Shown here: in pieces, positions 1 through 9,397 of the stretch
Layout: the number at the start of each line of letters is the position of its first letter
How positions within the stretch are numbered: position 1 is the first letter of the stretch
From: Clostridium grantii DSM 8605
GTDB taxonomy: Bacteria > Bacillota > Clostridia > Clostridiales > Clostridiaceae
Length of the DNA: 64,000 nucleotides
Assembly: GCF_900129965.1 (NCBI RefSeq)
Contig: NZ_FQXM01000011.1
Location: forward strand, 62,001-126,000
Direction: 5' to 3'
Made by a program: the position numbers and the translations under genes
Notes under the pieces: generated by a model
The model's database searches: none
What the model was told of the DNA's origin: nothing
The model's input: the letters and a program-made list of their open reading frames with translations, nothing else

Positions 1-1
1 T

Positions 2-112
2 GATAACACAAAATTCTTTCATGTTACATTAGATGAAGAAGATATGAATTTATTGAATCAATTGAATGGGTGTGTGGGACATGCTGACGACCCAGATACA
101 GTACCATGGTAA
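2..112 (+). CDS. C-terminal end of a protein cut by the window edge
   Basis: An open frame enters from the left edge and stops at TAA 110-112, giving 36 residues that end in HADDPDTVPW. A strong perfect hairpin follows 28 bases later, so this is probably the last gene of its transcript. The visible part is acidic with a single Cys in GCVGHADD. I do not recognise the family from so short a tail. Confidence 0.55.
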   Translation, partial: DNTKFFHVTLDEEDMNLLNQLNGCVGHADDPDTVPW

Positions 113-140
113 AACAATTATAAATTTTTCTATATTTAAT

Positions 141-176
141 AAGGGTGCTCAAATTTGAGCACCCTTATAATTTTTT
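141..176. terminator. Perfect 26-base palindrome and T-run, intrinsic terminator
   Basis: AAGGGTGCTCAAA pairs with TTTGAGCACCCTT, and a TTTTTT run lies just downstream on the plus strand. It ends the partial gene at the left edge. Confidence 0.85.
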
Positions 177-182
177 GAAATT

Positions 183-216
183 ATAATAAATTATTAGTTG
201 AACTGGGATACCTATA
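183..216. repeat. Solo end of repeat family A (MITE-like)
   Basis: The stretch ending AGTTGAACTGGGATACCTATA matches one terminus of the 100-base element that splits the ATPase gene at 57793-57892. The rest of the element is missing here, so this is a truncated copy. Confidence 0.55.
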
Positions 217-380
217 TTACCCTAAACTAGTTTGAATGATATTTTGATCATTATTGTAAAATATTGTTTTTATGTATTCTTTATATATTTTATGTAAATA
301 TTTATATTTTTATGTTGCTTTTTGCCAACAATTCTTGTATTATATAAAATATAGAACGCTAGTTTGAGGAGGTCATTTTA

Positions 381-557
381 ATGGAAATAAACTCTACTTA
401 TCTGGAAGAAAAAAGAGAACATTTAAATAAGCTAATAGAAAAAAATCCATCAAATCTTCTTACTACTGAAATTATCAAAGCTAGTCAAGATTTAGACCTT
501 CTTATTAAGGAATATCAACTATTTATGAATAAGCTTAGTCAATTTAATGGTAAATAA
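381..557 (+). CDS. Spo0E-like aspartyl-phosphate phosphatase peptide
   Basis: A 58-aa ORF starts at ATG 381 behind a strong GAGGAGG site. It has the Spo0E-family signature SQDLDLLI (residues 35-42), where family members carry S-Q-x-L-D, inside two predicted helices. Spo0E-type proteins dephosphorylate the aspartyl-phosphate of Spo0A or of related response regulators and so delay sporulation; this role is known for the family and inferred here. It is monocistronic: an imperfect hairpin follows at 605-654. It supports an endospore-forming host. The length is typical for the family, and the motif is short but characteristic. Confidence 0.8.
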   Translation: MEINSTYLEEKREHLNKLIEKNPSNLLTTEIIKASQDLDLLIKEYQLFMNKLSQFNGK

Positions 558-604
558 AATAATGTACTTCAATCTATAATTTTGTTTGTACCAAAAAACA
601 ATAA

Positions 605-654
605 TGGCAGGCATAGTAGTTATATTTTTTTTATATTAACTCCTATGGCTGCCA
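605..654. terminator. Imperfect hairpin between convergent genes
   Basis: TGGCAGGCATAGTAGTTATAT pairs imperfectly with a complementary arm ending GGCTGCCA, with a T-rich loop. It sits between the Spo0E-like gene (plus) and the lipoprotein gene (minus) and could end transcription from either side. Confidence 0.45.
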
Positions 655-711
655 CTTGCACTAGCAAACTATAATATACTATCTTTTAAACTTATATTTG
701 TAGAATAAATA

Positions 712-1311
712 CTATTTATTGGTTTCTTTCCCCATGTCTATTAAGAAAATAGAGCCATCCATTTGGCTTTCCCCTATAGCACAACTTTGTTCAATACCAG
801 ATTCAGTTTTATAAGATGCTCTAATACTTGGCATATCTGGCATATAAAAGTTAAAAATCAAAGGTTTATCCGGTGTTAATTCTTCTGTTGAATATAAAAG
901 TTCTCCTTCATCAGATGGATTAGCATCAGCATGCTCAACATGTGATAATTTGAAATCAGTTATTTTTTCCTTAGGTAAAATCAATAAAGCTGGGCCATCC
1001 TCATCAATAATAAATATATTAGCGTTGTTATATTTCTTTAATTGTTCTTCATTTGCATATGCTACTGTTATTTTAATTTCTTCTGATATAGAATCATTAT
1101 CATTCACTTCAGTTTTTTCTTCAGTTTTTTCTTCAGCTTTTTCTTCTGTTTTTTCTTCAGCTTTTTCTTCTGTTTTTTCTTCAGCTTTTTCTTCTGTTTT
1201 TTCACTTGCTGAATTATTCACTTTTGATTCAGCAGAGTTTGTTTTATTTGCACAACCAACAAGTGAAACCATTAAAAATGTTATTAATAAATAATTTAAG
1301 TATTTTTTCAA
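712..1311 (-). CDS. Repeat-containing lipoprotein of unknown function
   Basis: The 199-aa product has a type II signal peptide (MKKYLNYLLITFLMVSLVGC) with lipobox LVGC, so Cys20 should be lipidated and the protein anchored outside the membrane. Residues about 36-68 are an almost perfect alternation of EKTE and EKAE units, a charged, probably extended spacer. A compact C-terminal domain of about 130 residues follows (ITVAYANEEQLKKYN onward), which I do not recognise. The gene is alone; a ribosome-binding site precedes ATG at 1311. The spacer length is likely to vary between strains because the DNA repeat can slip. Confidence 0.75.
   Translation of the reverse strand: MKKYLNYLLITFLMVSLVGCANKTNSAESKVNNSASEKTEEKAEEKTEEKAEEKTEEKAEEKTEEKTEVNDNDSISEEIKITVAYANEEQLKKYNNANIFIIDEDGPALLILPKEKITDFKLSHVEHADANPSDEGELLYSTEELTPDKPLIFNFYMPDMPSIRASYKTESGIEQSCAIGESQMDGSIFLIDMGKETNK
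1108..1202 (-). repeat. 12/24-base tandem repeat inside the lipoprotein gene
   Basis: Units of TTTTCTTCAGCT and TTTTCTTCTGTT alternate about eight times and keep the reading frame, encoding the EKTE/EKAE spacer. In-frame units allow length change without loss of the gene. Confidence 0.85.
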
Positions 1312-1418
1312 AATATTCCTCCTGAAAATATATTTTTTTACTACAAGAAATCCTTATTTATGGAATTCATCCTAATAATTCTAACACAAAAATAATCATT
1401 TTATTATAATTTTTGATG

Positions 1419-1468
1419 AAATGTATAATTTTCTGTATAAAATGTATAATTTTCTGTATAAAATGTAA
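1419..1468. repeat. Two-copy 21-base tandem repeat in an intergenic region
   Basis: The unit AAATGTATAATTTTCTGTATA occurs twice head to tail (1419-1439, 1440-1460), followed by a partial third copy. It lies upstream of the lipoprotein gene, about 110 bases from its start. The repeat could be a slippage product or paired regulator sites. Apart from this repeat and the stem at 1621-1662, I see nothing else in 1312-1740. Confidence 0.7.
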
Positions 1469-1620
1469 TTTGAGTTTCATATAATTATATTATTTAATGA
1501 TTAATAAAAGAAGGTTCTTTTAGAATAATTTACAAATAAATTTACAGTTTTTTCTTGGTACAAAGATTTTTGTACTTTTAAACATATTCATAATAAATAA
1601 TCTGTTGTATTATTATCATT

Positions 1621-1662
1621 AATGCAATCATGTAAACCAGTGTATTTTTACATGATTGCATT
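1621..1662. promoter_or_regulatory. 16-bp perfect stem-loop upstream of the MFS gene
   Basis: AATGCAATCATGTAAA pairs exactly with TTTACATGATTGCATT around a 10-base loop. It lies about 80 bases before the MFS start codon and has no strong T-run. It could be an operator, an attenuator or a terminator of unseen transcription. Confidence 0.5.
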
Positions 1663-1740
1663 TGATTGCTTAACATATTTATAGAGCCAATAAGGATAAA
1701 ACTAAAGAAAGATTAGATAAAAAGAAAGAAGGATTATTTA

Positions 1741-2997
1741 ATGACAGATAAAAAAATTAATCGCAATACATCATTATTTGCATCAACTATTATAAATTTA
1801 TGCGTGGGAGCCGTATATGCATTTAGTGTATTTGCTGGACCTTTAGCAGCACATTTTAATTGGACAAGATCTCAAGTAATGACAGCCTTCACCATAAGCA
1901 CAGCAATATCTGCTATTTCAATGATTTTAGGGGGTAAATTAGTGGATAAAGGAGGGGCAAGAATTGCTATAATGTTAGGTTCTGCAATGTTCGGTATTGG
2001 TTTTATTTTAACAAGCTTTGTAAGAACACCCTTAGGTTTATATTTGTCATATGGTGTTGTAACAGGATTAGGACAATCTATGGCTTACTCCGGTAACCTT
2101 GGAAATATTATTAAATTGTTTCCAGATAAAAAAGGATTAGCCTCTGGTATTGTTACAGCTGGATATGGTGGGGGAACAATTCTTGCAGCGCCTATAATTA
2201 ACTATCTTATCCAAAGTCAAGGTGTTTTAGCTACTTTTAGATTCATGGGTATTGCCTACTTTTTAATTACGGTTAGCCTAAGTATGTTTGTAAAACCTGC
2301 TCCTGCAGGTTACAAGGGCGTAAAGGATAAATCTTCAATTTCTACTAATGATATAACTGAGGATGTAACTGAAAATGTAACTGATGTCCACTGGACAAGT
2401 ATGATAAAGAAACCGAAGTTTTATTTAATTGTAGCCATGCTAATGATAGGAGCCTTATCTGGGATGATGATTACTTCAAACGCTTCGACTATTGGACAAA
2501 GTATGTTTGGTTTATCCGCAACTAAAGCAGCATTCTATGTAAGTTTATATGCACTCAGTAATTGTTTAGGTCGTGTATTTTGGGGAACTATCTCCGACAA
2601 GTTGGGGCGTTATAAAGCGTTAATATGTATTTACTCTATTATAGCTATAATGTTATTATTTATTGCAAATACAACATCAATTTTAGGTTTTGCATGTTCA
2701 TTAATTGGAATAGGTTTATGTTTTGGTGGTACAATGGGTGTTTTTCCATCCGTAGTAGCAGAAAAATTCGGAATGAAATACCATGGGGTTAATTATGGAA
2801 TAACATTTATAGGTTACTCGGCTGCAGCATTTTTTGGACCAAAAATAGCTGTTCAAGTAGCTGACTCAAATAAAGGCGATTTTACATTAGCATTCTATAT
2901 TGCATTAGTATTAAGTTTGGGTGGAATATTTCTTACACTATTATTTATGTCCTTAGAGAAAAAGAATATTAATGAAAAGAATAAAATATACCTTTGA
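1741..2997 (+). CDS. MFS transporter, oxalate/formate antiporter (OFA)-like
   Basis: A 418-aa protein with about 12 membrane segments of the major facilitator superfamily. The first helix (INLCVGAVYAFSVFAGPL), the GLGQSMAYSGNLGNIIKLFPDKKGLASG region and the second-half repeat (RVFWGTISDKLGRYKA) are typical of OFA-family carboxylate carriers. The cytoplasmic linker at residues about 190-225 is acidic. An AAAGAAGGATT site precedes ATG 1741. The gene lies 92 bases before a D-2-hydroxyacid dehydrogenase in the same direction, which suggests movement of a hydroxy-, keto- or monocarboxylic acid. The substrate is inferred only from that neighbour. Confidence 0.85.
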   Translation: MTDKKINRNTSLFASTIINLCVGAVYAFSVFAGPLAAHFNWTRSQVMTAFTISTAISAISMILGGKLVDKGGARIAIMLGSAMFGIGFILTSFVRTPLGLYLSYGVVTGLGQSMAYSGNLGNIIKLFPDKKGLASGIVTAGYGGGTILAAPIINYLIQSQGVLATFRFMGIAYFLITVSLSMFVKPAPAGYKGVKDKSSISTNDITEDVTENVTDVHWTSMIKKPKFYLIVAMLMIGALSGMMITSNASTIGQSMFGLSATKAAFYVSLYALSNCLGRVFWGTISDKLGRYKALICIYSIIAIMLLFIANTTSILGFACSLIGIGLCFGGTMGVFPSVVAEKFGMKYHGVNYGITFIGYSAAAFFGPKIAVQVADSNKGDFTLAFYIALVLSLGGIFLTLLFMSLEKKNINEKNKIYL

Positions 2998-3089
2998 TAA
3001 AATTAGCACTAATCTGTGTTTTTTGTTATAATTCTATTTAATCACAAATAAATGATTTGCAAAAACATGCAGATTAACGGAGGATTAAT

Positions 3090-4070
3090 ATGAAAATCTT
3101 AGCTTTTGAAGTTTATGATGATGAAAAACCATATTTTGATAAATATGAAGCGGAATATCAGTGTGAAATAACCTGTGTCCCTGATGCACTCACCAAAGAT
3201 AATTTATCATTGGTACATGGTTATGATGCCCTTTCTATTTTAGGAAGAAGTTTTTTAACTGCTGATATAGAAGATTACCTAAAACAAGCTGGAATAAAAT
3301 GTTGTACTACACGAACCATTGGTTATAACCATATTGATATAAATCATGCTCATGAAATAGGTTTAGCTCTTGCTAATTCTAGTTATCCACCTACAGGCGT
3401 AGCAGAATACACAGTAATGTTTATATTAATGTCTTTAAGGCATTATAAACAAGCAATGTATCGAGCAAATGTAAATGATTATTCCCTCTCAGGTTTACAA
3501 GGTCGTGAGCTTAATGAATTAACTGTTGGAATTATTGGAACAGGAAATATAGGCATAAGCGTTATCCAAAATCTATCTGGCTTTGGATGTAAAATACTTG
3601 CTTATGACATGTATGAAAATGATACTGTTAAAAAATATGCGGAATATACAGATTTAGACACACTTATAAGTTCATGTGATGTTATTTCCCTTCATACCCC
3701 TTTGCTAGAAAGTACCTATCATATAATTAATGATGAAACCGTCACAAAAATGAAAGATGGCGTAATTTTAGTAAACTGTGCAAGAGGTGAACTTATGGAT
3801 GTGGATGCTTTAATCCATGGAATTGAATCACAAAAAATAGGAGCCTTAGCTTTAGATGTTATCGAAGGAGAAGATGACCTTTATCATAAAGATAAAAGAA
3901 CTGATATTATCAGTAACCAAAAGATAGCCTATCTTCGTCAATTTCCAAACGTTATAATGACACAACATATGGCTTTTTATACAAATATCGCAGTATCAAA
4001 CATGGTAAGAAATTCAATAAAAGCTATTCATGATTTAATAGAAACAGGTACTTGCTCCACGAAAATATAA
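3090..4070 (+). CDS. D-2-hydroxyacid dehydrogenase, D-lactate dehydrogenase/VanH-like
   Basis: A 326-aa NAD-dependent dehydrogenase. The nucleotide-binding motif GTGNIG is at residues 150-155. The family catalytic triad is visible as Arg232 (CARGE), a Glu in VIEGED near 259-261 and His293 (TQHMAF). The TRTIGYNHID segment and the C-terminal pattern closely resemble D-lactate dehydrogenases and VanH, which reduce pyruvate to D-lactate. No vanA- or vanX-like genes lie nearby, so a fermentative or lactate-metabolising role with the adjacent transporter is more likely than glycopeptide resistance. Start ATG 3090 follows GGAGG; a strong terminator follows. Confidence 0.88.
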   Translation: MKILAFEVYDDEKPYFDKYEAEYQCEITCVPDALTKDNLSLVHGYDALSILGRSFLTADIEDYLKQAGIKCCTTRTIGYNHIDINHAHEIGLALANSSYPPTGVAEYTVMFILMSLRHYKQAMYRANVNDYSLSGLQGRELNELTVGIIGTGNIGISVIQNLSGFGCKILAYDMYENDTVKKYAEYTDLDTLISSCDVISLHTPLLESTYHIINDETVTKMKDGVILVNCARGELMDVDALIHGIESQKIGALALDVIEGEDDLYHKDKRTDIISNQKIAYLRQFPNVIMTQHMAFYTNIAVSNMVRNSIKAIHDLIETGTCSTKI

Positions 4071-4090
4071 GCTTTATATTTGAGAATGAA

Positions 4091-4142
4091 AAAGACTGCA
4101 AATAAATTTAGTTTTAAATTTATTTGCAGTCTTTGATTTTTA
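4091..4142 (+). terminator. Intrinsic terminator after the dehydrogenase gene
   Basis: AAAGACTGCAAATAAATTTA pairs perfectly over 20 bases with its complement at 4115-4134, followed by GATTTTTAA. Between it and the chemoreceptor start at 4375 I see AT-rich sequence only, with a possible degenerate family A end near 4326-4351. Confidence 0.85.
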
Positions 4143-4374
4143 ATTTATAGTATTCTTCATCAGTAATAACTCTTGGCTTAGCGCAAAATTTGTAGTATAA
4201 TGTCAAGTAAATGAATTAAAATTTTAATTAAATTAAATATTTAACTCATTTGTATTTTACCTTTTAAATATAGTTTGGATAATGAAATCACCTAAAGAGA
4301 TTATATTTATTAAAAGGATTATATATGTATCCCACTAGGATGCCTATACTTAACACTTATACTGGAGGTCTAAA

Positions 4375-6315
4375 ATGAAACTAAAGAATAAAATATTAAT
4401 CCCAATTATCAGTATACTACTAATTATAAATATAATTACTGGTGTTGTGATTTACGGGCAAATTAAACAAGGCGTAGTCATGCAATTGATTGAAGCTCAA
4501 ATGAAAAGTCAAATAAGCAACTTAAAGAATAACATTGACGCACGTAGTAACATTGAAGAAACATTCCTTAATACTTTAGATGAAAAAAATCTAGACTTAG
4601 CAGAATCAATTGCTGAAATAATAAAAGAAAACCCTTCCATGCTAGAAACAAGTAAGTTACAAGCATTAGCAATTAGTCTTGGTGTAGACGAAATTCATAT
4701 TACAAATGGACAAGGTGTAATTACTAATGGAACAATTGAAGACTTTTATGGGTTTGATTTTAATACAACTGATCAAACAAAACCATTTATTGAATTGATT
4801 GGACAGGCTAATGGTCGCTTAGCACAAGAACCAAGCGAAAGAGGTACAGATAAAGCTCTCTTTCAGTATATTGGTGTTTCTAGACTAGATGAACCTGGTA
4901 TTGTTCAAATCGGATTATTACCCACTTACATTGATGAAATTAGAGAAGATATTGGTTTACAGCCTTTAATTGAGGTGCTGAAGATTGGAGAAAGCGGATA
5001 TGCTTATATAATTGATAAAGATGGAATTACTCTTTATCATCAAAATTCAGATAATGTTGGAACCGATATTCATGATATTCCTGCATTAAGTCCAATTTTG
5101 GAAAAAGATAATGGATTCTTTAAGTATGATTATAATGGAGAAACAGTTTATGCCTCATTTCAAAAAATGGATGATGTTAAAATCGTAACAACATTACCAA
5201 AAAAAGATTTTGAAAACAAATTAAATAATATATTAATTAGTATGGTCATAATATTTACAATTTCTTTACTGTCAATCATCGCTGTTATTATCTTCATAGC
5301 ATCCAAAGTGACTAAACCTATTAATTCATTAGTTGGTATTGCAAATACTTTAGCTGATGGCAACTTAGATGTTTCCATAGATATCCATACAAAAGATGAA
5401 ACTGGACAACTTGCAACAGCTTTTAAATCTATGACAAATAAAATAAATTTAGTTATGAGAAATATCAATGTTTCATCAGAACAAGTTGCTATAGGCTCCA
5501 ATCAAGTAGCTAATTCAAGTATTTCTCTGTCACAAGGGGCCACAGAACAAGCAAGTTCAATTGAAGAGTTGACCGCTACTATTGATGATGTAGCTTCACA
5601 AACAAGAAAAAATGCGGATAATGCAGAAAAAGCAAAAGAAATATCTACCATTGCAGAAAACTACGCAAGACAAGGTAATGAACAAATGGATAATATGTTA
5701 ACTGCAATGACAGAGATTAATGATTCCTCCAATAATATTTCTAAAATTATCAAAGTAATTGATGAGATTGCATTCCAAACCAATATTTTAGCCTTAAATG
5801 CAGCAATTGAAGCTGCAAGAGCGGGAGAACATGGTAAAGGATTTGCAGTGGTTGCAGAAGAAGTAAGAAACTTAGCCGCTAGATCCGCCAATGCGGCAAG
5901 CGAAACCACTACAATGATAGAAAGCTCTATTGTTAAAGTTCAAGATGGTACGAAAATTGCAAACGCCACTGCTAATGCCCTAAATAAAATTGTTGATGGC
6001 ATATCTAAGTCAACAGAATTAGTTGGTGAAATTGCAATAGCTTCCAATGAACAAGCACAAAGTGTTGAACAAATCAAACAAGGTATAACAGAAATTGCAA
6101 ACGTGGTACACACTACAAGCGCTACTGCGGAAGAAACAGCAGCAGCAAGTGAAGAGCTGTCTGGTCAAGCAGAAATGCTTAAACTACAAGTGGCAACCTT
6201 TAAGCTTAAAGACAAAGTAAATGATATAGAATATACTCAAGAAAGCCTTAGTCTAGAATCTTCAAATGAAGTAAAACAAATCTCCTTAAATAATTCTGAT
6301 TTTGGAAAGTATTAA
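4375..6315 (+). CDS. Methyl-accepting chemotaxis protein with a Cache sensor
   Basis: A 646-aa transmembrane chemoreceptor. Membrane segments lie at about residues 7-27 and 284-306 and bracket a large extracellular region that looks like a Cache-type ligand-binding domain. A HAMP domain follows ([20 protein letters not shown]), then a long signalling coiled coil. Its hairpin tip ([21 protein letters not shown], split near residues 462-482) is the highly conserved CheA/CheW contact region. Glu/Gln-rich segments on both sides are probable methylation sites. It should report an extracellular small molecule to the flagellar motor; the ligand cannot be read from sequence. GGAGG precedes ATG 4375. 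No che genes are nearby. Confidence 0.93.
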   Translation: MKLKNKILIPIISILLIINIITGVVIYGQIKQGVVMQLIEAQMKSQISNLKNNIDARSNIEETFLNTLDEKNLDLAESIAEIIKENPSMLETSKLQALAISLGVDEIHITNGQGVITNGTIEDFYGFDFNTTDQTKPFIELIGQANGRLAQEPSERGTDKALFQYIGVSRLDEPGIVQIGLLPTYIDEIREDIGLQPLIEVLKIGESGYAYIIDKDGITLYHQNSDNVGTDIHDIPALSPILEKDNGFFKYDYNGETVYASFQKMDDVKIVTTLPKKDFENKLNNILISMVIIFTISLLSIIAVIIFIASKVTKPINSLVGIANTLADGNLDVSIDIHTKDETGQLATAFKSMTNKINLVMRNINVSSEQVAIGSNQVANSSISLSQGATEQASSIEELTATIDDVASQTRKNADNAEKAKEISTIAENYARQGNEQMDNMLTAMTEINDSSNNISKIIKVIDEIAFQTNILALNAAIEAARAGEHGKGFAVVAEEVRNLAARSANAASETTTMIESSIVKVQDGTKIANATANALNKIVDGISKSTELVGEIAIASNEQAQSVEQIKQGITEIANVVHTTSATAEETAAASEELSGQAEMLKLQVATFKLKDKVNDIEYTQESLSLESSNEVKQISLNNSDFGKY

Positions 6316-6337
6316 GATTATTAGTGTAAAATAAAAC

Positions 6338-6392
6338 AAAGAAAACTTAGAAAGTGTATTTTCTCTTTCTAAGTTTTCTTTCTTAGTTTTAT
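6338..6392. terminator. Hairpin terminator, near-copy of the hairpin at 27143-27186
   Basis: AAAGAAAACTTAGAAAG pairs with CTTTCTAAGTTTTCTTT. The hairpin plus about 15 flanking bases (TTAGTTTTATACTAT) recurs almost unchanged 20.8 kb away, so it is also a dispersed repeat. Confidence 0.75.
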
Positions 6393-6498
6393 ACTATTTT
6401 TATACAAGGCACTGTTATCCTTATGATAGCTTTAAATATAGAAATATAGAAATTAATTATATGGATACCATAAAGACTTCAATAAAAGGTGATATGCT

Positions 6499-6533
6499 AA
6501 ATTAACCTGCTCAAAATTGAGCAGGTTAATTTT
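6499..6533. terminator. Bidirectional terminator between convergent genes
   Basis: AAATTAACCTGCTCAA pairs perfectly with TTGAGCAGGTTAATTT around a 2-base gap. It is flanked by A/T runs and lies just beyond the stop of the minus-strand kinase gene. Confidence 0.85.
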
Positions 6534-6560
6534 GAAATAATCTTTTAAAATATCATTAAT

Positions 6561-9104
6561 TTATTTGAATTGAACTATTTTATTTTTTCCAACTTTTATA
6601 TCAGCGCTTCCGCATTTAGGGCAGACTCCACTTTGGTATCTATTTTCAAAGTGGTAATTACAATTATTACATTCTATTTTCTTTGCCCTATATAATGCTT
6701 TATCCGCCATAGAAAACAACAATTTTACTATGTTTTCTTTTAATTCTAGCTTTCTTTCCATTGTAATATTATTCAAATTGTCACCATCAAAAATCTCATT
6801 TAATCCTTTTAGCTTTAATTCATTGCAAATATAGTCCTCATTTTCTTTAAGAGATGAAATTCCAAAACTACACTTAAATAAAATGGTTTTGTTTTTCTCA
6901 TTACTAATTTTAAAGGATTTTTTTATCCTTTCTAACAAAGCTATAGTCTGCATACTATTACTATTTGGTAGTGCTACTAAAAATTCATCCCCACCATATC
7001 TTCCTGCAATATCATCTCTACGCAAATTATTATTTAGTGTTTTCCCTATAGTTGCTAGTACTTTATCTCCAATTTCATGTCCATATAAATCATTTACTTG
7101 CTTAAAATTATCTACATCAAAAAATACTATAGTTAAATCCTCACCTTTGTTTTTTAAAATTAATTTATTTAAAAGATAAAAGGTTCTTTTTCTATTATTT
7201 AATTGTGTTAATACATCAATATTTGCATCTTTAAAGGTTTTTAAGTATTCCATATATTTTTTTAAAAAGATTTCAACATTAAGAATAAATTCTTCTTCAT
7301 TAAGTGGTTTTTTCAAATATGCCATTGCACCTTTACGTTTTCTTTTTATCATTATATCATTATCTGCTATTGCTGAAACAAATATAAAAGGAATGTTGCT
7401 AAACTCCTCTTTAGCTGCTATTTCATCATGCAATAAATCTCCTGTCATTATAGGCATATTATAATCACTAATAATAATATCAGGTTTATATTCATAAATA
7501 GCTTCCAAAGCTTGTTTTCCATTATAAGCTAAAATAAAATTCTTATAACCTGCATTCTTTAAAATAGTTTTTTCTATATTTAATATATCAGCATTGTCAT
7601 CAATTAACAAAATCTTAGATTTTTTTAAATCAAACTCACTATTTTCAATATCTTCAAAGAAGGTTTCTACTACATTCTCCTTTGTATCTTTTAATTCAGC
7701 AAATATAATGTTATCAGCCGCTTCTACATTGGATATATTGGACAAAGCCTCATTTATATTATAAACCTCTTCTTTTGAAATAGGAAAGTGTTTATATCCT
7801 TTTAAAAATTCCAAGTAAAATTCTGTTCCTTTACCCTCACCTTCAGATTCAAACCAAATCTTGCCTATCAACAATTCTGTTAATTGCTTAGAATAAGCTA
7901 GACCTATTCCAGTTCCTTTATATGATAAATTCCTAGAATTATTCAATTGTTCAAATCTTTTAAAAACCCTTTCTTGATTCTCCTTTGATATTCCAATTCC
8001 ATTATCTTTAATTGATATCTGAACTGAATTATTCAAATTTTTTACTTTAATAATTACAATTCCCTTTTCTTTATCAGAAAATTTTATTGCATTTGATATA
8101 ATATTATTTACTATAGCTTCAAGTTTTTCTTTATCTATATAAAAATCATCAATCTCTTTTTCTGGAATTTCTAGTAATATTTTGGTATTACTAAGATATA
8201 GTGCCGAGTTATAAAAGTCCTGCAGATTTTTTATATAATCAACAATTGGCAATTTAACTATATTTAGTGTAACTCCTCTAGCATCCATTTTTGCTACTTC
8301 CAATAATGTATCAATAGAATTTTTTAGTTGCACTGAAGAAAGATATATGGTTTTAAAGACTTCTGACTGATCTTTTTCCCCAACTTTAATTTCATTATTT
8401 CCCTCTTTTTTCTTCCAAATACCTGCTAAATTATAAATTATCATAAGAGGCGTTCTAAAATCATGGGTTATATTTTCAATAAAATCATTTTTCATCACAT
8501 ACAATTTTTCAAGTTCTTCTCTAGCTGTTTCTAAATTTGTACGAGCAATATATTCTTTTTTTGCCGCTGAATACCTCAATATATTCATCCCAATTGTAAA
8601 GATTATTAATGTAGCGAGATAAAATACACCGGCAATTAAGTTTTCTGTACTAATATTATGAATTTTATAAATACTAAAACTTATAACAGGGGCTATGCTG
8701 GCAATTACCATCATAATACGTGTATATAAAGGTCTCCACAAAATAGCTCCAGCACTCATCAAAGTTGTAAAACTATATCCCATAATATAAGCTAATAAAT
8801 AATTTTCTGTAAATGGCAACATCCAAGCAATTGAAATAATAAGTATTACATTGCTGATAAAACACACCTTGTTAATATGCTTTCTAAATTTCTTAAAACT
8901 TACAAAAATAAGCATTGAAACTATTAGCAGGGTAACGCCACTTCTAACAAAAATAAATTTCATCCACTGTAAAGGCAATAAATAATAATCAAATACGCTC
9001 CATACAAAGAACATAGCTGAAATAATCCATAATTCTACATATGTAATTCTATAAGTATTTTCTTTTAATTGATTATGAAAAATTTTAATCTTAGCTTTAT
9101 CCAT
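6561..9104 (-). CDS. Hybrid sensor kinase-receiver-diguanylate cyclase with zinc ribbon
   Basis: An 847-aa protein with five modules. Six or so membrane helices span residues 25-175. A HisKA/HATPase kinase core follows, with phospho-acceptor His214 in NITHDFRTP, N-box NNIISNAIKF, and G-boxes DNGIGIS and GTGIGLAY. Next is a receiver domain with Asp547 (IISDYNMP), then a GGDEF domain with intact GGDEF at 704-708 and an inhibitory-site RRDD at 695-698. The C-terminus is a zinc ribbon with Cys812, Cys815, Cys828 and Cys831. It should autophosphorylate, pass the phosphate to its own receiver and so control synthesis of cyclic di-GMP. The single-chain path plus a terminal ribbon is unusual. The gene is monocistronic. 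Confidence 0.93.
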   Translation of the reverse strand: MDKAKIKIFHNQLKENTYRITYVELWIISAMFFVWSVFDYYLLPLQWMKFIFVRSGVTLLIVSMLIFVSFKKFRKHINKVCFISNVILIISIAWMLPFTENYLLAYIMGYSFTTLMSAGAILWRPLYTRIMMVIASIAPVISFSIYKIHNISTENLIAGVFYLATLIIFTIGMNILRYSAAKKEYIARTNLETAREELEKLYVMKNDFIENITHDFRTPLMIIYNLAGIWKKKEGNNEIKVGEKDQSEVFKTIYLSSVQLKNSIDTLLEVAKMDARGVTLNIVKLPIVDYIKNLQDFYNSALYLSNTKILLEIPEKEIDDFYIDKEKLEAIVNNIISNAIKFSDKEKGIVIIKVKNLNNSVQISIKDNGIGISKENQERVFKRFEQLNNSRNLSYKGTGIGLAYSKQLTELLIGKIWFESEGEGKGTEFYLEFLKGYKHFPISKEEVYNINEALSNISNVEAADNIIFAELKDTKENVVETFFEDIENSEFDLKKSKILLIDDNADILNIEKTILKNAGYKNFILAYNGKQALEAIYEYKPDIIISDYNMPIMTGDLLHDEIAAKEEFSNIPFIFVSAIADNDIMIKRKRKGAMAYLKKPLNEEEFILNVEIFLKKYMEYLKTFKDANIDVLTQLNNRKRTFYLLNKLILKNKGEDLTIVFFDVDNFKQVNDLYGHEIGDKVLATIGKTLNNNLRRDDIAGRYGGDEFLVALPNSNSMQTIALLERIKKSFKISNEKNKTILFKCSFGISSLKENEDYICNELKLKGLNEIFDGDNLNNITMERKLELKENIVKLLFSMADKALYRAKKIECNNCNYHFENRYQSGVCPKCGSADIKVGKNKIVQFK

Positions 9105-9293
9105 AGTTCCTCCGCATATTAACCGTTTCCATTATTATATCATTTATCTTCAACAAGCTCCACAAAAGAACTTAAAGATATGTGAGATGATATACATATA
9201 GCTACAAATAGAAATATATAAAAATTAGGAATTAATCATTGCTTCAATTGTACTTTTATTTAATACTGTAACCATAAAAAATAATACAATGCG

Positions 9294-9354
9294 AAGAAAA
9301 AAACCAGGGTAGTAATTATTCCAATATCAATTGGAATTTTATTCTACCCTGGGT
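9294..9354 (-). terminator. Terminator of the alcohol dehydrogenase gene
   Basis: On the minus strand a long hairpin (ACCCAGGGTAGAATAAAATT...AATTACTACCCTGGT) is followed by a T-run opposite 9296-9302. It lies about 45 bases beyond the stop codon. Confidence 0.8.
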
Positions 9355-9397
9355 CCTTAACGAGAAAGCTTGCTGAGCGCTTGCTCTTATAAATTAT

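Noticed and set aside
950..1294. Ser/Phe-rich protein on the plus strand
   Set aside because: It is the antisense shadow of the EKTE/EKAE repeat of the lipoprotein and has no ribosome-binding site.
3090..4070. VanH of a vancomycin-resistance cluster
   Set aside because: The sequence resembles VanH, but no D-Ala-D-Lac ligase or VanX gene is nearby.
4326..4351. Complete minimal family A element before the chemoreceptor
   Set aside because: TATCCCACTAGGATGCCTATA looks like two fused termini, but the match is too short to separate from chance.
9361..9390. Family C copy near the alcohol dehydrogenase stop
   Set aside because: Only GCTTGCT is shared; the GCGAAATCTTTAGATT core is absent.
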